Assembly: GCA_030045295.1 (NCBI GenBank)
Contig: JASIGD010000274.1
Coordinates: 1 to 28,017 of the forward strand
Direction of reading: 5' to 3'
Source of the DNA: Streptosporangiaceae bacterium
GTDB lineage: Bacteria; Actinomycetota; Actinomycetes; Streptosporangiales; Streptosporangiaceae
DNA length: 28,017 nucleotides
Shown here: piece after piece, positions 25,165-28,017 of the stretch
How positions within the stretch are numbered: position 1 is the first letter of the stretch
Layout of the letters: the number at the start of each line of letters is the position of its first letter
Notes under the pieces: generated by a model
What the model saw: only the letters and a program-made list of their open reading frames with translations
Told to the model about the DNA's origin: nothing
Database searches by the model: none
Translations under genes and position numbers: made by a program

Positions 25165-25920
25165 GTGACCGGGGTCGAACTGCAGCGAGGCGAGCACGCT
25201 GACAGCGTGGTCGATTTTCTCGGCATGCTGGGCTACGCGACCCTGAGCGCCTTTTTCCGGCTGACCGACGACGCGGCAATAGCGACCTCCCTTCCCGACA
25301 AGATCGCGCTGGCCGAGATGGCGGTCGCCGAGTACGGCCGGTTCCGGAAGGTGCTACAGCGGCTGGAGGAACTCGACGCCGACCCGGACGCCGCCATGCG
25401 GCCGTTCATGCAACAGCTAGACGCGTTCCATGCGCGCACCCGTCCCGCCGACTGGCTCGAAGGACTGGTCAAGACCTACGTTGGCGACGGTATTTCGGCT
25501 GATTTTTACCGCACGATCGCGGACCTTCTTGATCCGCAGACCCAGGCCCTGGTGAACGATGTGCTGGCGGATACAAGTCATTCCGATTTCGCGGTCGTCA
25601 GGGTTCGCGAGGCGATCGTCGAGGATCCCTCGGTAGCTGGCCGGCTGGCGTTGTGGGCCCGGCGCCTGGTAGGCGAGACGCTTGGTCAAGCCCAGCGGAT
25701 AGCCGCGGAGCGCGAGGCGCTGGCTCGTCTCCTGGCCGGGGGCGACTCGCCGCAGCTCAGCAAGATCGGCAGGATGTTCGCCAAGCTCACCGACGCGCAT
25801 TTCGGCCGCATGGTCGCGCTCGGGCTGGCCCGCCGGAGCGGGGCGGAGACCACCCGCGAGGCGTCCGGCACGCCGCGGCGGCAGTCTCGTCCGAAGCCGA
25901 CGCGTTCGGGCAAGGCGTAG
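25165..25920 (+). CDS. Ferritin-like fold protein (actinobacterial, MiaE-like)
   Basis: The protein is 251 aa from a GTG at 25165; an in-frame stop lies ten codons upstream, so the start is near certain. It is predicted mostly helical: VVDFLGMLGYATLSAFFRL, ALAEMAVAEYGRFRKVLQRLEEL, DGISADFYRTIADLL and GRLALWARRLVGETLGQAQRIA. This matches the ferritin-like fold family common in actinobacteria and distantly related to the tRNA hydroxylase MiaE. I do not see the ExxH pairs expected for a diiron site (for example EYGR), so catalytic activity is doubtful. The C-terminal 25 residues are basic and disordered. Function unknown. TTGACG and TATACT upstream are wrongly spaced for one promoter. Confidence 0.7.
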   Translation: MTGVELQRGEHADSVVDFLGMLGYATLSAFFRLTDDAAIATSLPDKIALAEMAVAEYGRFRKVLQRLEELDADPDAAMRPFMQQLDAFHARTRPADWLEGLVKTYVGDGISADFYRTIADLLDPQTQALVNDVLADTSHSDFAVVRVREAIVEDPSVAGRLALWARRLVGETLGQAQRIAAEREALARLLAGGDSPQLSKIGRMFAKLTDAHFGRMVALGLARRSGAETTREASGTPRRQSRPKPTRSGKA

Positions 25921-26008
25921 CGGGGCCGGCGTCGGGAACGGCCTGCCCGGCCGCGCTTGGTGCCGGGTACGGCGGGACCCGGCGGATATCGGGAAGAACA
26001 GGGACGCC

Positions 26009-26860
26009 ATGTGCCGCTTGTTCGGGCTGAATTCCGGCACCGCCCGCGTCCGGGCGACGTTCTGGCTGCTTGACGCTCCAGATTCGCTGGAGGCGCAGAG
26101 CCACCGCAACGCCGATGGCAGCGGTATCGGGTTCTTCGACTCCGCTGGCGCACCCGTGGTGGACAAGCAACCGGAGCCGGCCTTCAGCGATAAGGAATTC
26201 ACCCACGAGGCTCGGCAGGCCGAGTCCTCGACCTTTGTCGCGCACGTCCGGTGGGCCAGCGTGGGCGGCCGGAGCCTGCACAATACCCATCCGTTTGCCA
26301 TGCACGGCCGCATCATGGCGCATAACGGCGGGTTCGGTGAGTTGCCGCGGCTGGAGGAGCAACTGGGTTCCTACGCCAGCCTGGTTCTGGGGGATACCGA
26401 CTCCGAGCGGTACTTCGCGCTGATCACCCAGCAGACCGACGCCCACGGCGGCGACGTGGGAGCCGGAATCACGGCCGCGGTCAGCTGGATCGCCGAGCAC
26501 CTGCCGGTCTCTTCGCTGAACGCCATCGTGACCGCACCGGGCGAACTGTGGGCGCTGCGCTACCCGGACCAGCACGCCTTGCACATTCTCGAGCGGCCGG
26601 CCGGCGCGAGCCGGGGCACAGCCCCGGGCCTGCACGTCCGCAGCGCGACATCCTCAATCCACGCCTCCGCGCTGGACGAGAGGCCGTCCGTGGTCGTCGC
26701 GTCCGAGCAGCTCGACGGCGAGACCGGATGGCGCATGCTGGCCTCGGGCGAGCTCGTCCATGTCCGGCCCGACCTGAGCGTCGAGAGGGCGATCGTCATC
26801 CCGCAGCCGCCGGCCCGCCTGGTCCCCCTGCCCGCCGACAACCCGAACGTCGATACCTGA
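26009..26860 (+). CDS. Class II glutamine amidotransferase (YafJ/EgtC-like)
   Basis: The protein is 283 aa. The N-terminal nucleophile cysteine is C2 (MCRLFGLNSG), exposed after Met removal. Other class II signatures are QSHRNADGSGIGFF, FVAHVRWASVGGRSLHNTHPF, IMAHNGGFGELP and the Asp/Ser of GDTDSERYFALI. The enzyme hydrolyses glutamine or a gamma-glutamyl amide. It appears to be a stand-alone domain without a synthetase partner, as in YafJ and in EgtC of ergothioneine synthesis. No egtABD genes are adjacent, so EgtC identity is not supported. It follows the ferritin-like gene by 88 bp and may share its transcript. Confidence 0.85.
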   Translation: MCRLFGLNSGTARVRATFWLLDAPDSLEAQSHRNADGSGIGFFDSAGAPVVDKQPEPAFSDKEFTHEARQAESSTFVAHVRWASVGGRSLHNTHPFAMHGRIMAHNGGFGELPRLEEQLGSYASLVLGDTDSERYFALITQQTDAHGGDVGAGITAAVSWIAEHLPVSSLNAIVTAPGELWALRYPDQHALHILERPAGASRGTAPGLHVRSATSSIHASALDERPSVVVASEQLDGETGWRMLASGELVHVRPDLSVERAIVIPQPPARLVPLPADNPNVDT

Positions 26861-26914
26861 CCCGCGCCGGGGCGCAGGTCGGGCGGACGAGGGAGACAAG
26901 CCGCGGGTGGTTGG

Positions 26915-26987
26915 TAGCCCCGACCGGATTCGAACCGGCGTTACCGCCTTGAGAGGGCGGCGTCCTAGGCCTCTAGACGACGGGGCC
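26915..26987 (-). tRNA. tRNA-Glu (CTC)
   Basis: The 73-nt cloverleaf on the minus strand has acceptor GGCCCCG/CGGGGCT, the D region GTCTAGAGGCC and anticodon stem CCGCC/GGCGG around loop CTCTCAA, so the anticodon is CTC (reads GAG). The T-arm is GCCGG-TTCGAAT-CCGGT and the discriminator is A. The CCA end is encoded (26914-26912). Confidence 0.95.
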
Positions 26988-27085
26988 GAGCATGGCGCCG
27001 GCAGGTGCCGGGCCGGATGCTGGCATCGCCAGCGGCGTACAGACTACCGTGTGGGCGCCGGTCAGGCCAACCGGCGGCTGACGCG

Positions 27086-27120
27086 GCTGATCAACGCGGG
27101 CCGGGCGCGCGTTGATCAGC
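27086..27120. terminator. 13-bp perfect hairpin between the two tRNA genes
   Basis: GCTGATCAACGCG (27086-27098) and CGCGTTGATCAGC (27108-27120) form a perfect stem with a 9-nt loop. It lies 60 nt past the CCA end of tRNA-Gln on the same strand, so it probably ends or processes that transcript. No U-tract is present, as is common in actinomycetes. Confidence 0.65.
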
Positions 27121-27182
27121 GTGATGCCTGCGATATGAGCGAGCGCGGACACGTACCGCGTCCGCGCTGTCGGCTGAACTGG

Positions 27183-27254
27183 CTGGGGTACCAGGACTCG
27201 AACCTAGACTAACAGGGCCAGAACCTGTCGGGCTGCCAATTACCCCATACCCCA
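27183..27254 (-). tRNA. tRNA-Gln (CTG)
   Basis: The 72-nt cloverleaf on the minus strand has acceptor TGGGGTA/TACCCCA and anticodon stem ACAGG/CCTGT around loop TTCTGGC, so the anticodon is CTG (reads CAG). The T-loop is GGTTCGAGTCC and the discriminator is G. CCA is encoded (27182-27180). The adjacent Gln and Glu tRNA genes on one strand may be one transcript. Confidence 0.95.
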
Positions 27255-27312
27255 CCGGCACCGGGTACGGGACCCGTTGCGCCCACGCAGTCTAGCCGAC
27301 GCGGCAGGTGCG

Positions 27313-27339
27313 GGCCAATACGGGCGCGGCCAATACGGG
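27313..27339. repeat. Short direct repeat GGCCAATACGGG x2
   Basis: Two 12-bp copies lie at 27313-27324 and 27328-27339, a 15-bp period, about 60 bp upstream of the tRNA-Gln 5' end. They could be paired binding sites for the tRNA promoter or simple slippage. No known motif is recognised. Confidence 0.45.
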
Positions 27340-27402
27340 AAGGTCATCGCGGATCCGTCAGGCCCGCAACGCAACTGTCTGCCGGCGGCGGCTGGGACGG
27401 GC

Positions 27403-28017
27403 TCACGATAGCTCGCCCACCCCGGCCAGGAAGGCGTACGCCGGGCCCGCGCACCAGGCCGACCCGTCGGCGGCGGAGAGGAAGCAGGATTCGCCGCGGC
27501 CCAGCTTGATCGTGTCCCCCGCCTGGTTGCGCAGCATGACGGCGCCCTCGGTGCACAGCAGGATCCGGGGACCGGCGCCGGGGAGGGTGACCGGTTCGGC
27601 GAGAAGGTCGATCAGGTACAGGCGGAACTGCGGGGCCGGGGTGTCGAATCCTGTCACCGCGGCGGCGAGCCGGCGCGGCGACAGGACCGGCACGGTGACG
27701 GCCGGGTCGACCAGCTTCAGCAGCTCGGGCACGTCGACGTGCTTGCTGGTGAGGCCGGCCCGGACCACGTTGTCGGAGTTGGCGAGGACCTCGACGCCGG
27801 TGCCGCGGAGATAATCGTGCAGCCCTCCGGCCGGCATGAACACGGCCTCACCCGGTTCCAGCACGGTGTGCCGCATCAGCAGCATGGCCACCACTCCGAG
27901 ATCCCCGGGATGGGCCGCGGCCACGCGCAGCGCCGCGGCGCAGGCGCCCGCGTAGGGCCCGTCAGCGGCCAGCCGCTCGCAGGCGCTGACCACGCGGCCG
28001 ACCAGGTCCGCCTCTGG
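27403..28017 (-). CDS. manA: Mannose-6-phosphate isomerase, class I (3' part, cut by window end)
   Basis: At least 205 codons are present; the gene continues beyond 28017. The visible part has the type I phosphomannose isomerase core HTVLEPGEAVFMPAGGLHDYL, GVEVLANSDNVVRAGLTSKHVDV (the conserved SDNV-R-GLT-K block), and a C-terminal cupin half (ILLCTEGAVMLRN, KLGRGESCFLSA). The enzyme interconverts mannose-6-phosphate and fructose-6-phosphate, feeding GDP-mannose and thus cell-wall glycans and PIM-type lipids. The zinc ligands expected in the N-terminal half cannot be checked. No link to the glycerol genes is evident. Confidence 0.88.
   Translation of the reverse strand, partial: PEADLVGRVVSACERLAADGPYAGACAAALRVAAAHPGDLGVVAMLLMRHTVLEPGEAVFMPAGGLHDYLRGTGVEVLANSDNVVRAGLTSKHVDVPELLKLVDPAVTVPVLSPRRLAAAVTGFDTPAPQFRLYLIDLLAEPVTLPGAGPRILLCTEGAVMLRNQAGDTIKLGRGESCFLSAADGSAWCAGPAYAFLAGVGELS

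Overview
The window is chromosomal DNA from a high-GC actinomycete (Actinomycetota). The signs are the very GC-rich third positions, frequent GTG starts, GTGA/ATGA stop-start overlaps, a MocR regulator, an actinobacterial ferritin-like protein and tRNA-Glu(CTC)/tRNA-Gln(CTG). I cannot name a genus. No insertion sequence, integrase, phage gene, CRISPR array or rRNA is visible. All functional calls rest on motifs and context read by eye.

Left part (1-5.9 kb): the 5' end of a divergent gene, a MocR/PdxR-type regulator with an operator-like repeat over its start, a LapA-like membrane protein on the opposite strand, a NarL-type two-component pair, a DJ-1/PfpI-family protein and a 3-hydroxyacyl-CoA dehydrogenase.

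Centre (5.9-19.5 kb): eleven consecutive minus-strand genes with short gaps or 4-bp overlaps, read as glpF, dhaK, dhaL, glpK, glpA, glpB, glpC, dhaM, pgsA, an extended SDR gene and a PlsC-type acyltransferase gene. Glycerol or dihydroxyacetone enters through GlpF. GlpK makes glycerol-3-phosphate and DhaK-DhaL-DhaM makes DHAP from PEP. GlpABC oxidises glycerol-3-phosphate to DHAP, presumably delivering electrons to menaquinone. PgsA and the acyltransferase use glycerol-3-phosphate or its acylated product for membrane lipids. One transcription unit therefore seems to join glycerol/DHA catabolism to phospholipid synthesis. DhaM carries an apparently complete EI domain, so it looks like a self-contained PEP phosphorelay.

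Control region and second module (19.5-24.9 kb): a 638-bp regulatory stretch, an IclR/GylR-like gene, an orphan dhaL2 on the opposite strand, a second IclR gene followed by a second glpK, and a second PlsC-type gene. A recurring inverted-repeat site close to TTCGRC-ATY-GCYGAA lies before both iclR genes and in the glpF-iclR1 interval, and probably marks the IclR operators. Two fragments of dhaM (a 5' piece near 20.1 kb and a duplicated 3' piece at 8.43-8.53 kb) suggest the locus once had additional dhaM sequence and has been rearranged.

Right part (25-28 kb): a ferritin-like fold protein, a class II glutamine amidotransferase, tRNA-Glu(CTC), a strong 13-bp hairpin, tRNA-Gln(CTG), and the 3' part of a mannose-6-phosphate isomerase gene cut by the window end.
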